Assembly: GCA_009869945.1 (NCBI GenBank)
Contig: WIXG01000054.1
Span: 1-64,000 of the forward strand
Length of the DNA stretch: 64,000 bases
Source of the DNA: Mesaphorura yosii
Taxonomy: Eukaryota; Arthropoda; Collembola; Poduromorpha; Tullbergiidae
Direction: 5' to 3'
Shown here: positions 12,899 to 25,000 of the stretch, one piece after another
Numbering within the stretch: the first letter of the stretch is position 1
How the letters are laid out: each line of letters begins with the position of its first letter
Position numbers and translations under genes: made by a program
The notes under the pieces: generated by a model
Database searches by the model: none
What the model saw: only the letters and a program-made list of their open reading frames with translations
Told to the model about the DNA's origin: nothing

Positions 12899-13078
12899 AT
12901 GGTTATATCGTCTGGTCTCCTGCAAGAGTTAAAGTTTTCAGAGTTTTACGTGACTCGAACCGATCTTCAGGAGACTCGTCACTGTGCCACCGCCCTTTCG
13001 GCAGCCACACCATGTATCCGCCACCAACGGCGTCCTCGACTAACCAGCAGCCACCAAGTGGACCCACGCCGACACTGA
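12899..13078 (+). promoter_or_regulatory. uORF 2 overlapping the osa start codon
   Basis: An ATG at 12899 (context AACATGG) opens a 60-codon frame in a different frame from osa. It reads through the osa ATG at 13012 and stops at 13076-13078. If transcribed in the leader it would compete with osa initiation. Confidence 0.45.
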
Positions 13079-16000
13079 ACGAACTACTCAAGTCCTCAAA
13101 TTCAAATCTTGCAGCAGTGAGTAACAGTAATAGTAACAGTGGAAATAGCACGACGAATAGTACTGCAGGCGCTGGCGGTGGTAATAATCTGAATAGCAGT
13201 GGTGGAGTGGGTGCCCCTCCGACGAACAATAATCTCGGTAACAGTGTGCCACCACCAAACAGTAACTACAGGTATCCACCCAATGCGTACGATCCGCAGC
13301 AGCAGCAACAAAATTATGGGCCACCGATTCCACAACAGCATGGAATGCCACCACCGCCGCATCACCTCAAGCCTGGCGAGTATGTTCCAGGAGGGCCGCC
13401 GCCTGGAGGTCCACCGCCACCACAAAGTGCTAACAGTAATAGTAACAGTAACAGCAGCAGTAGTAACAATAACAATATTAACAGTAGTAATGCGAATAGT
13501 GTACCGCCCAATTATCGGTATCCACCGTACGATCCACAGCAGCAGCAGCAACCAAGCTACGGTCCACCACCAATTATTCCACAGCATCATCCGCAGCATG
13601 GACAGCAGCAACACCATCTCATCAAGTCTGATTATCCTCCTCCTCCTGGTGCGTTGCCGCCAAATGCGGCCGGAGGTTGGCCACCGCCGCCTCAATACCA
13701 GCAGCAGCAGCACAGGCCACCCGCACAAGTCAATTCCTACGGCGGGCATCCGGGACAGCAGCAGCCACCACCTCATCACATGCAGCAACAACCTATGTAC
13801 CGACCGGTAAGTAATTATCATCGTTAATTCGTCAACTTCGGCCATGCACTCCACGTTCGGAGCCAAGACCCGTCAGAGTCAAAACATTCATTAAAGTTGG
13901 CCAAGCCATGGCCACGAGGATTTGTTTACAAATAAATCATGATAGTAATTAAAGTTTTGTCAATTCACGAGTGACGAGTCCGCGAGTACGGCACTTGCTG
14001 CTGAGAGTATCACGCTCATCACATGCCGTAATTATCTGTTATTCTTAGGGTTTGATACGAGTAATTATGGTATTTTCTTATCAGTATAGCCAGGCCAGGC
14101 TTGGCAAGTATTTCTGCTATAACAAGTGCATTCATCACTTCTAGGCCAGTGCATTGACTCACCCAATTTGATAAGACGACTTCATCCTGTGTCACTTAAA
14201 CCACTTGCACTTGGTCGCGAGACCACTCAAACCGTGCTCCCAATGCGGCAGTTCATTCCGAGGGCAGGGCAGGGGCAGATTACGAAAGACAATTGATACA
14301 AAGTAACAGGTTACACGGTTGTAATTGCTCACAGCTGAGTCGTAACAAATGGCCCAAGATTAGGAATGAGAGTGAAGGTCAATGTCAGCGCAACATGCAA
14401 AAAATTGGCTAATGGCTATTGACAGGCCCGGCTTGACATGCAGACGTCGCGAAATCACAACACAACAGAGTTCATGAATTATGAGCGAGTGCAAGACGTG
14501 AAAGAGAGCACGTGGACTTTTTAAGAGTTTTTTTCTTATTCCTATTCCACAATTTATACTTATAGATATAAGGCGAGATACGAGTATATCGCCAGACGGA
14601 GCGAGCATAGGCTATAGGGTATAGTGATTGTGCAGGGCGAGTGCAGGCTATACACACCAAAGTCATCATTTTGGGTTTTGAGACTATAAAGACCGCAACG
14701 CGTACGCGGTATAGCGACGCGGTCTGACTGACTACTTTCTCTCGTCTCCAGCGAGTAGCACGCAGGCAAAAACTACATTTTACACACTTCAATAAGCGGT
14801 GTGTACATAAACACGCTCTCCATCCAGCCTGCTGCTAATCTCTTGTGTCTTGTCTCTGTGGTGCTGTCTGGAAAGTCGGTGCAACTGTGTAAATGAACTC
14901 TCCTCGACGCGCGTCTCGCGATCCATTATCAAATGGCACACATTTTGACAGATTACGCATACTTCGTTCTGCGTACCGCACGCACGGCGCGGTGTCTCGA
15001 CTCGACTGACATTGACACGAATCTTCGCATCACACTCGCAAATCACAGTCACACGATTACGTCGATTGAGATGATGACTCATTGAAAAGGATCGCTGATG
15101 CTGTTCTTCTGTTAGACTCACTCTAATTGCATATCGCACATTGCATCACAATCACAGTCACAATGGGTCGTACGTACCGACTCCGCCAAGTACAAGTAGT
15201 CTGGTCGCCCTGCCATGTGGTCGTGGTGATGATGTGAAATCATGAATGAAAGAAAAAGGCTTGAATTTCATGAACACTGCGAAAGAAGCAAAGGCGATAC
15301 GCGATAAATTATTATTATAAAAGGCGAGTGTACGAGCGAGGGATTTCCTCATTTATTGTTAGAACGGCACGAGAACAACAACAACGAACGGCGAGTGGAA
15401 AGAAATGAAACGTCAACAAAGTATACCTCGAATTGATTAGTGCACTGCTACAATGTTAGTTGTAGCTTGTAGCATGCAGACAGGCCATAATTATGAATTC
15501 AATCGTGATACGTGATTCATGGCCGGGCCAATGCGTGAACGTGAACAAGAAACATGTTTCGGGCTTTGTTTTAGTCTTGCTTATGGCTTTGACTTGCATG
15601 CAGTAAATTATCCAGCCAGCAGCCGTGAATTTGTCCGAGTGCCGATGTCGTGTCCTGACCTTTCCTTTCCATTTCCAATGAGAAGACGTTAACACAACAG
15701 TTCCTGTTGCAAATATCGCCTTGAGTAAAGTGGTAGTAAAGTTTGCAAATTGGCTACCACGTCCCGTCCACGAATCGTGAATGACTTTATTAGCTTCAAT
15801 GTACCGGCATCACACGAGTATTAGCATAATAGTCTCGCAATGCGACTGCACAACAGCTGACCGAAGTTAATAATAGCCATACATGTCCATCGCCTCGACT
15901 AGACTGCGACTTGTTTATAAATTATTTCGTATTTTGACAAGTTGAATGAGTTCACTTCTACTCTGCTCTGATATCTGGTAATACAGTGAGTAAAGTAAAG

Positions 16001-19000
16001 TAATGAAATCGAAAGTTTATCCATTCCATTATTACTGTGCCTGCTGTTGCCATTGTGCCCATTGTATTGCTCCATTGCATTGAGTATTGAGTTGGGGTCC
16101 GATTTATTTACCTGCCTTCCGCGATGGTGATGGGCAGGATCCGTGAGCAGAGCACATGGTTCGACGTAACCCTTGAACTGTAAAAGGAAGTGAATGAGAA
16201 TGTGATACACGTCCGTCCACGTTCAGGCGTTCATGTCTGCGGGTTATGCTAATAAAATGAGCATCGGGCATGAATGAATAATGACTTAATTGACACTTTA
16301 CATCTGCGTCAAGCGAACCGCATTCTGTACAGTCATTTCATTGCCATTTTGCCGCCGACGCGTACGCCGTACGCGTAAACGTGCGTTGCGTAAGGTGCTT
16401 GCAGGGAGTTACCACGGCCACTACAAAAACGATAAAGTGTCATTTGTGTTGCTATTTTTTAATGGAATGCCTGCGCGCTTGGCTGTTGTTGTTTAATGAG
16501 TGGGTGGCATGTTTACAATTCAATGCACAACTCCAGAGACGTCTGTCAGTCGGTCGGTCGTCTTGCGAGTCGTGAACCCGCAAGCCGTAATCGTACGGCA
16601 ATAATAGCAACGGGCAAAGAAGTCGCAATTAAAGCCGCATAGTGCAACCAAAGTCCAAAGCCAATGCATTGCTATGTGAGTTCTTGAAGCAGGCGGGCTG
16701 ACAAGTCGAGACGCAAGAGAATGAAAAGAGGAATTTTGACAAGAATCTAAGCAACGAGCACGAATCAGTTCATTTTGAAAGCTCAAGCATGACACATTCA
16801 TGCCGTTGTCTGTGTTCCGTGCGATGTGAGATGCGATTCCATTATATATGTACTCAGTGGACGTGGACATCATGCATGCTTCATGTATTAGCAAAGTAAC
16901 ATTTTGCGGCTTGACTGGTGTTTTGCGCTGCTGCTAAGAAGATTTCGACTTGGAATCTCGAGCTGAGTAAAGTAGAAGAAAGTTGATGGATAGACAGGAA
17001 GAAGGAGAAGAGGAAGACAGACGAGAGACAAGGCTCCAGTCACAGCCTCTGTTCAAGGCTTTGGCTTTTCCGTTGCTTCGCTGCGAGTTGGGACACGGAG
17101 AGAAATAGGAGAGCTGAAACTTTCCTTTCCCAAAAATTTCATTTCCATGTAAGTAAGAGTACCACTGGATGTGGCACGGAGCTGAGACACGAGCAGCAGA
17201 ATATTGCAGAGCTGGCTGGTTGCTGCTGCAGTCGTTGGTACACAGAATTCTCAACGCCCGGTTTTCTCGTTCATTCTCTTCCCTTGCCGTTGCTGCTTTC
17301 TCTGTTGCTGTTACTCTTCGGAGTTTCCAAGTGCTTGGAGATCGATCGTACAGAGCACAGCAACCAGGCTTGGCACGGCCTGGCAAAGCAAGCGAAAATA
17401 ACAGGAAAAGACTGGAATTGGATGAAAATGCACCCATCGTTCCGTTCCATGTTTCATCCATGCAGGGAATACAGACTTTTCTCTAGCTTCTGGCTGACTA
17501 ACTGCTGCTGCTGCCAGGCTCCTTGGGTAACTGAAGCTACGGACGACGGATGGAACGGAACGGAACTCGAGAACTTTGCAGTGGCAGCGGCAACGCAGTG
17601 AAAAGTTTCAGAATACGGAGAAAGTTGGTTCGTCGGGTGGCTTAAACTGCCATCTCATCTCATTGAGACTAATGCTAACGGAAATATGGCAATAGCTCTG
17701 ATGAAATTAATCCTAAATATTTGATGTTGATGACTTGCGGCACTTGTAGGCACTGCACCGATATGCAAACGAAACGTGTGCATCGCATCGCATCGCGTAT
17801 TTGTGTTTGTATATTTTATGGGTCCCAGCAGAGGATTTTACTACGTTTGGCAAAGATTCAAAGAAATTGGTATTTGTGCATGTGGTTAATCAATTTACAT
17901 GTCTAATGTCCTTCAATACGGCATGGCACGATGAATGAACTTGAACCAGTGCGAGTCACAAGCGCATTTTGTCAGCAGACGGCCACGTGCGATTGTTTAC
18001 ATTTGGCGACTGAATGAACAAATGAATTCCTACTTGCAAGCGGAGAGTGTCCGGAGTTTGGGACTAATTCAATTATGTTTCACTCACATGTCATCTGTTT
18101 TTCACTTGCCGTTCGTTTCCTCTTCATATCTATTGCTCTTGACTCGTGCGTTGGTCAGTTGGGATTTGGCTATGCTTTATTTTATGTTAATTGATTCTAC
18201 TTGAAGTGTTTGGAACCTGTGTGTAAAAAGGGGATACCAAAGTAGGGAAAGTCACAACGCGTCGACGTCGCATGAAGTAGGGTCCAATAATAAGATTCTT
18301 GTAAGAGAAAGAAGGTCAATGTCATCTTTACAACCACCAACGCCATTCACGCCACGTACGCCACGACGTACGTCGTACGCGCCTTCGTATTTTCTCCACG
18401 AGTTGTAAAATGCAATTTCATTTCGGGCCAAAGAGTTGTAAATTGTAAAAATAAGAAACAGGCCAGGCAAGCGGAGTCAAAGGCAAGTACAGTGCAGGTG
18501 GTATAGGGAATATAAATATAAACCACGAGAAAAGAGATGCAGATACACCACGCGGACCTTTTTCTATATTGGGTTACGTATTCGACTTTCAATCTTCGGA
18601 TTCCTTCCTTTTTATAATGCACGCACTCACTCAGCTCCGGCTCTTGATCGCAGACAATATTATTATTCTTGACATGTCTCACATTTTCGAATTGCATTTT
18701 CACTTTTTTGGCCTGCGAACTGCAAAAAGCGAATCCCGTGAACGTAAACTAAGGTACTGGAGTACCAAACGTGAATATTTTGCATAATTCCGCACCCGCA
18801 TTTTGAAGTATCGAATGCACTTTTTATGAATTACAAGTCTCGACCTGAAATATTTCATAAACATGCAACTTTGCTGCCTGGATTTGACTCGTGGCTAACT
18901 AAGTCGCATTTCCTTTTCTGTATTGCAGGGAGGACCAGCTGGGGGACCTGTAAGGCCGCCTCCGATGCAGCAGCAGCCACAGCAGGGTTATTATCCGCCT

Positions 19001-22000
19001 CAGCAGCAGCAGCAGCCCGGGTATCCTCCCGGTCCACCGCACTCTCCTCACTATCCTCCACCACCTCAACAGCAGCAGCAGCCGCCTCCTGGATCAGTGC
19101 CACCACCTCAGTCACAACAGCAGCACGGACTCCAGCCACAGCAACAACCTGCTCAACAACAGAGATATCCTCCTCAGATTCAGCAGCCAGCACCACCTGG
19201 ACCACCGCGACCCGGTGATGGACTCAATCATCATTCGCCTTCACTACCTTACAACGTACCGGTAAGCGAGCCGTCGAGCCTACAACAATAGAATGAACCC
19301 ATGCTGGGCGGGTTGCACGTTGCAGACAGTCACATTCGCGCTCGTACAGAATTCCGGTTACACAGACAGTTACACAGAATTATGTAAATTAGGCAATTTA
19401 TTGTTGGTCATTAATGGCAAGTCAAAACGCTCAAGGTTATCACTCGGCGTAAAAAAAGCGTGTATGATGAATGCGTAACGTATCGGCATCAGCGGAATGA
19501 GTATCGAGTGTACAATACGTAGTTGTGATGATGAGGATGATGAAAATGCAAATGATTGTTATAAAAGTTGATTGTCCTAGGTCACGTCTCGTGTTACTAC
19601 ACACCACTTGAGTGGTATGTATTACAAATTGACGATCATGAATAGGACAACGGTTTTCAGACAATAACAACAAGTTTTTATGCTTAAGCTGCCTCCTCCG
19701 CGCGTTGCACCCATTTTATCCTATAATTAAGATCGAGTAGAGTACAGGACGGCGGTGAGCAGGAGCACATGAGTAAATGTAACAGCGATGATGATGTAAT
19801 CTTGATGGCAGAAATGGAAAGTGAGTTTCCCATCGCGCGCAGGCACTATGCTCCGAGTAAAAAGTATGAATGAATGAATTGTACTCGTACTCGTCCTCGC
19901 GACGGAAGAGGTTAAGGTGGCTGTGGCTATTGTGCCTAAATATATCAAAATAGCAGGCCACAAGTTTATTTAAAAGTTTTCTTGAGGGGAGGTCGGAAGT
20001 CTTTCAAGAAAAGACGGAGATCAGGTGCAATCGTGCAATGAAAGGAAAAAAGTTTTTAACAAATACGAAAAGAAAGGAATCGTCTTATTAAGAACTTACA
20101 AGGCAAGAGTGGTGTTGGCGCTGTTATGGCGGGTGTGAAAAATGCCGGCACATGTGACGGTGACCGTGACTGCTGTTTGCTTGCTGGACAGACTCGCACT
20201 TGAGATCCGTACTTCCTCATTCTGGGTCTCTTGGCATGCAACGAGTATAATTGGATACTAAACATGTGCTCGTGCAATGCTAATGCCGGCATGTAGCGAG
20301 TTCCTTTGCGTTTTGTTTTGATTTTTTCTCGCTTATCTTGCCACACATCTTCCAATTCTTATTCTATTCTTATACCAATTGTAATTATAACGACGTATCA
20401 GAAGACCGTTTGTGCTATGGGCATACCGGTACGGTGTAGCAAATGAATGGTAGATGATTTCGTGCATTTTGTGGTTAAGGCAAGACTTAGACCTTGTGAG
20501 TTGTGATTTCATTTCGTGTCAAACTCTGCAGCGAAGGATTGCAATTGCTTCTGCCTGGACTGACCATGACATTGATAAATTCATACACATTTCATTCATA
20601 AAATGCGCCCAGCCTGCTTTCAGTTTATTGACATGGTCATTAATTGAAATGAAAATTGTATCCTAACTTCGCACGAGCAGTCGAAACAGTGCAGACTGGC
20701 AGACGAGTCGAATGGAGTCGAAACGATGATGGCCTAATAATGGTTTGATTGAACTCATGAAACATGAATTATAATTCCCTGCTATTACTGCACTGGCACT
20801 GATTACACGCACATACCAATAACCTTGACTTCTTTAATTTTCATTTTACTACCAGACGGGTTCGGTTAAGTATAAATATCCGGTTTTATAATGGCTTTTT
20901 GAATTCAATGAAGTCTTTAGCAGTTGACTATGTTTTTAATACCATGCCTTTGTACAGACTATAGTGACTTTTTATCATTTTCTTGGAAAACACATAATTC
21001 TTTGGGATTTGCTGTGAAGTGTGCTGTGATAAGGAAGTACATTGTACTTCATTTCTCGAGCGTCAGCTCTGACTCTAATCAGCTGTTAGCATAGCTGTGA
21101 CTGATGAGGCAAATTAAATGCTTGCAGCATATGTGCCCTCACTGGAATGAGAGCAAACTTTAAACCCTCGCTGACTTACTATTTTTCTCAAGAAATCCAT
21201 AAATGAACTTTAAACCTTCATAAATATGCATAAGTTCTTGTTCGTTTCTTCAGTTAAACGTAGTCACGCGTCGTAATCGCAATACCGTACACGCTAAACT
21301 GATGGAAAGCCCAAGACCGAGAGACCGAGGGAAGTTTTGTTTTGATTAAATCATTAACATCGAATGCGTGCAATGCGTTGCACTCTTTAGTCTAGTCAAA
21401 TCGTAGTAGGAATTGGGAAAGGTTATGACCAAACGATAAACATGAAGGCGGGGTTGTTGCTGGCCTTGGCAATTAAAAATTGAATGGGTGCAGCAATGTA
21501 CTGACAATAAACATGATTTTGGCATGACTTTTGACTCTTCCATTCACTTGAACTTGCACTTCTCCTGTACCGACTCATTAGAATGAATGAACCTGATTTA
21601 TTGTTTGTAGAAACACAGCTTAAAAGAGGCCTCTTGCAATCCGTACTCGTACTCTGTTCGATTTCAATTTCGTTCGCGTACAAGAAGCTGTGTACCATTT
21701 GACAATGGAATACGGAAATGAGATGAGTTGAGATACTCGAACAATGCCATCACTATCATGCAAAAATAAATAGGTACCGGCATCGTCCCCGTCAGTGAAA
21801 GAAAAGGAAAGCGAGAGAAAGTATGCAACCACCATCGGTATTGTGTAAATACAAAAAATCCAAAGTAAAAGTTTTTGAGTCGTCTTCGAGAGAAGTGCGA
21901 GTGAGTTTGAAAGATATAGCCCCTCTCGGCGGCCCCGGATATAGACTTTATAGTAGTACTATTTTGAGGTAGGTCAAGTCCTTTTTAGTAGTCAGTCAGT

Positions 22001-25000
22001 CATACTGCCGCCTCAGAGCTATCATGAACTCGCGCCTTGCCGTGTACACGTCCGGGCTCGGTGCGGGCGAGAGAGATATAGAGAGGATTCCGGGGTATAT
22101 GATAATAGTTTTGTACTTCTTACGCTTATGCTTGTTTCTCTCCACCACACCGCACACAGAAATGGAAAATCACACTCCACACACTGGCGGTACTCGACGA
22201 CGACGCAAATTGAGTCTCAGTGAAGAGATGAATGAATGCGAGACACATGTCATGCCATCCCGAGCCGGCCTTTTGTCCGGTCTTTACTTTTCCCATGTGC
22301 TTGCGCGGTTCGATTAATTGATGGTATGCGCAATTCTATTCGTTGCTGTCTTATTACAGGGTCTCGGTCCTCCACCACCGGACGGCTCACCTCCGAATAA
22401 TATCGCACTTGCTTCAAGTACCTCCACCACTGTCGGCGGCGGACCTCCACCTCCAGTAAATACAAGTAACAGTGTGAATAATTCTGAAAGTGCTAGTGCC
22501 GCCGCCGGTGGCCACCATCGTCCAAAGTCCACGCCACCGCCACCACAATCACCTTCTCTGCAGCAGCAACAGCAGCACGGAAGCCTACCCAATCACCATG
22601 CTCCACCGCACTCGCCGTCAGGGCGGCCGCCGTCAGCGTCCAATCCAGCAGCTGCCACCAACAGCGGTGGCACGCCTAATAACAGCAGTAACAGTTCCAA
22701 CGCGAATAGTTTACAACACCGGCCGCCTCCAGGACAGCATTACCAGCAAGCACCTGACGGAGCGGTAAGCAAAATCAAAACATGACGCATTATACCCTTA
22801 ACTAGCTGTTTCACGTGTTGCGCAAACATTACTTATGCGCTAATGTGCTAGTACTATTTTGTCTTCTAAAGGCTTCACTTAATTACTAATATTGCGTCCA
22901 CTGAGATAATTAGAGTAAAAGAGTAATTTGATGCTAGTTCGGCGCAGAGTTTCTAGTAAGTCACAAGACTCAAATGAGATGAAAAGCCAATGTTTTTGCC
23001 TGTTTGCACTTTCAGTAGGTAGATTGGTTAATTTTGCAAATTTTGAGCTCGGGAATAGGAAGGAGAATCTGTCAAAGTTCATCTAAATGAGGTTCAAGGC
23101 TTTTTTTTTTTTTTACATAATTGGAACTTGCGAATTATGAAATCTTGAAGAACTTTCACCGTACAAGGAGGGTGATGGAGAGAGTTGGCTATTCATTTTT
23201 CTGTGGACATGAAATGGCAATTATTTCGAGCGAAAATTTGCCGTTTGTTCTTATGCTTTGAGCTTAAATATGCAGAGATATTTTTTAGATTCATGGGTGT
23301 TTCTTTACAGAATTCGGTACTCCTTTAGACTCTCTAATTTCATATTAATTAGACCTGAATCTGTACAAATCGACACAATTTCCTTCGAAACTGATTATCA
23401 ATATCAAGTTTCATTGAGTCTGAGTACAGCATCACATTAGCATCACCACGCGGCACAACGAGATTTTTAGCACAGCATTTGTATTTGGTGAATTTGTAAG
23501 TTAGCAGTTGGTATTTCTGAATCTTTTTAGTTTGCCGTATTATTATTGTGTACGTGAGTGAGTGAGTATGATGTAAGCCTTCTTCTGTTGATGAATACGC
23601 ATACGAGAGCACGGCCAGCACGGCATTTGGTGCGCCTCGCCAGGCACGCAGACAGGCATGGCATGCTTGTTTGCCGTTGCCATCCATGCTTTCGACATGT
23701 CGACCAAGAGCAAACGCAACGCAAACCCAAGTCCATGAGTACGGCGAACACGAAAGCAGCGGCACGAGAGATGGGAAATTGAATAGGATTTTGTATAATA
23801 TAAAATACATGAGAATGTTGAAAAACAACATAAAAGAGGAAGGGCTGAGTCAGACTTTTATACTTGCGTTGAAATAGCATGGCAAAGCGAAGGCTCCGGC
23901 TTTGGTGGCTGGTTGCTCGGTTGATTGTGCCCAGCAGAAAGTGTACACAGAGAGTACGCGCTGCTGCTGGCTCAGGCCTTGCTGGTTGGAGTTGGTTGGT
24001 AGGTAGTTGGTTGGTTTAGTTTGGTATTGGAAAAGTACATAGCGCACAATGCATCAACATCTTTTTTTGGTAGGCTCTCGTACAGCTACGGCTGAAACTT
24101 AGAGAAAAATTGGTTGATCGGCTACACTTGCCCACCAACTGCTCTTAACGTACTGCGTACCATTTCCCGTTAAATTTGGTCCGTTTGCGCTGTCCAGGTC
24201 AAAGTTGAAGTCTGCCAATGCTACCTGAGAGCTGGACCCAAGTGGAAGGCAGTTTGATCGCAGGGTTGAGAAAGGAAAGAAAGAAAAGGAAAAAAAAGGA
24301 ATGCAAAAGTTGAATGTGAAGTTGCCTGTGTTTGAAAATAACGAGTTGCTTGACTAGTTTTGCCCAGGCACAATCTCTCTTTTTGGCTCTCATGCAAGGC
24401 AATGGCATGGCAGGGTAACGTGAATTCGAGTCGAGCCACAGCCGCGGCGAACGGGCGAGCAGGCAGCGAGTGATGGTTCATGGTTCTCAAGTATTTTTGT
24501 AATAATGTAATAATTCCACATCCAACATACAAAAACACGTTTATTTTCGACGACGAGTTCTAAAAAGCCAGCAGGATGGCATGATGGCAAGGCAGCAGAA
24601 CAGCGACGGCAGAACCCATTTTACTGGGCTGAACGTGCACTGTGCAGGTTTTTTGTGCCTTGGGTCGATAGAATCACAAAGAAGACGCATATTATAAAAT
24701 ATAGAATTCTCGTTTCGTTCTCGCTGCTGGCTTGCTTTGCCTGTCCAATTCCATTTGGTTCACTCAAGCCGATTCCCATTCTCAGGCCCAACAAACTCAG
24801 AGCAACCGTGCCTCGTTGGCAGTGCATTGGATGAACGCGTGATGTTTTATACAAGAAGAATAATAATACGGCGCATTTTCGACTTGCAATGCCGTGCCAT
24901 GCCTTCTCTCATGATAAAATGATAAAAAGCCCTCTTTCTTCTTGGTATTTCGACTTGGCTGGTTGGGTCTTCGCGATTCGAGTCGTTCTAAGACTCACAC

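Larger units (their letters stand above)
13807..18928 (+). other. osa: osa intron 1 (5.1 kb)
   Basis: Phase-0 intron from GTAAGT at 13807 to TATTGCAG at 18928. No supported gene or exon is seen on either strand. It holds two short symmetric CpG-rich sequences, at 16358-16376 and 18363-18376, listed separately. Long open frames in it lack splice support. Confidence 0.6.

Noticed and set aside
13102-13866. Long minus-strand open frame opposite osa exon 1 (over 250 codons)
   Set aside because: It mirrors the Gln/Pro/Asn repeat codons of osa; composition (Arg/Leu/Trp/Ile-rich) is an antisense artefact with no splice or promoter support.
22024-22317. Open frame of about 97 codons just upstream of osa exon 3
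   Set aside because: Not in frame with a splice junction and has no family similarity; it lies in intron 2.
23960-24025. TTGG-rich stretch considered as a telomere-like or minisatellite array
   Set aside because: Units are irregular and only about 60 nt long; simple-sequence drift explains it.
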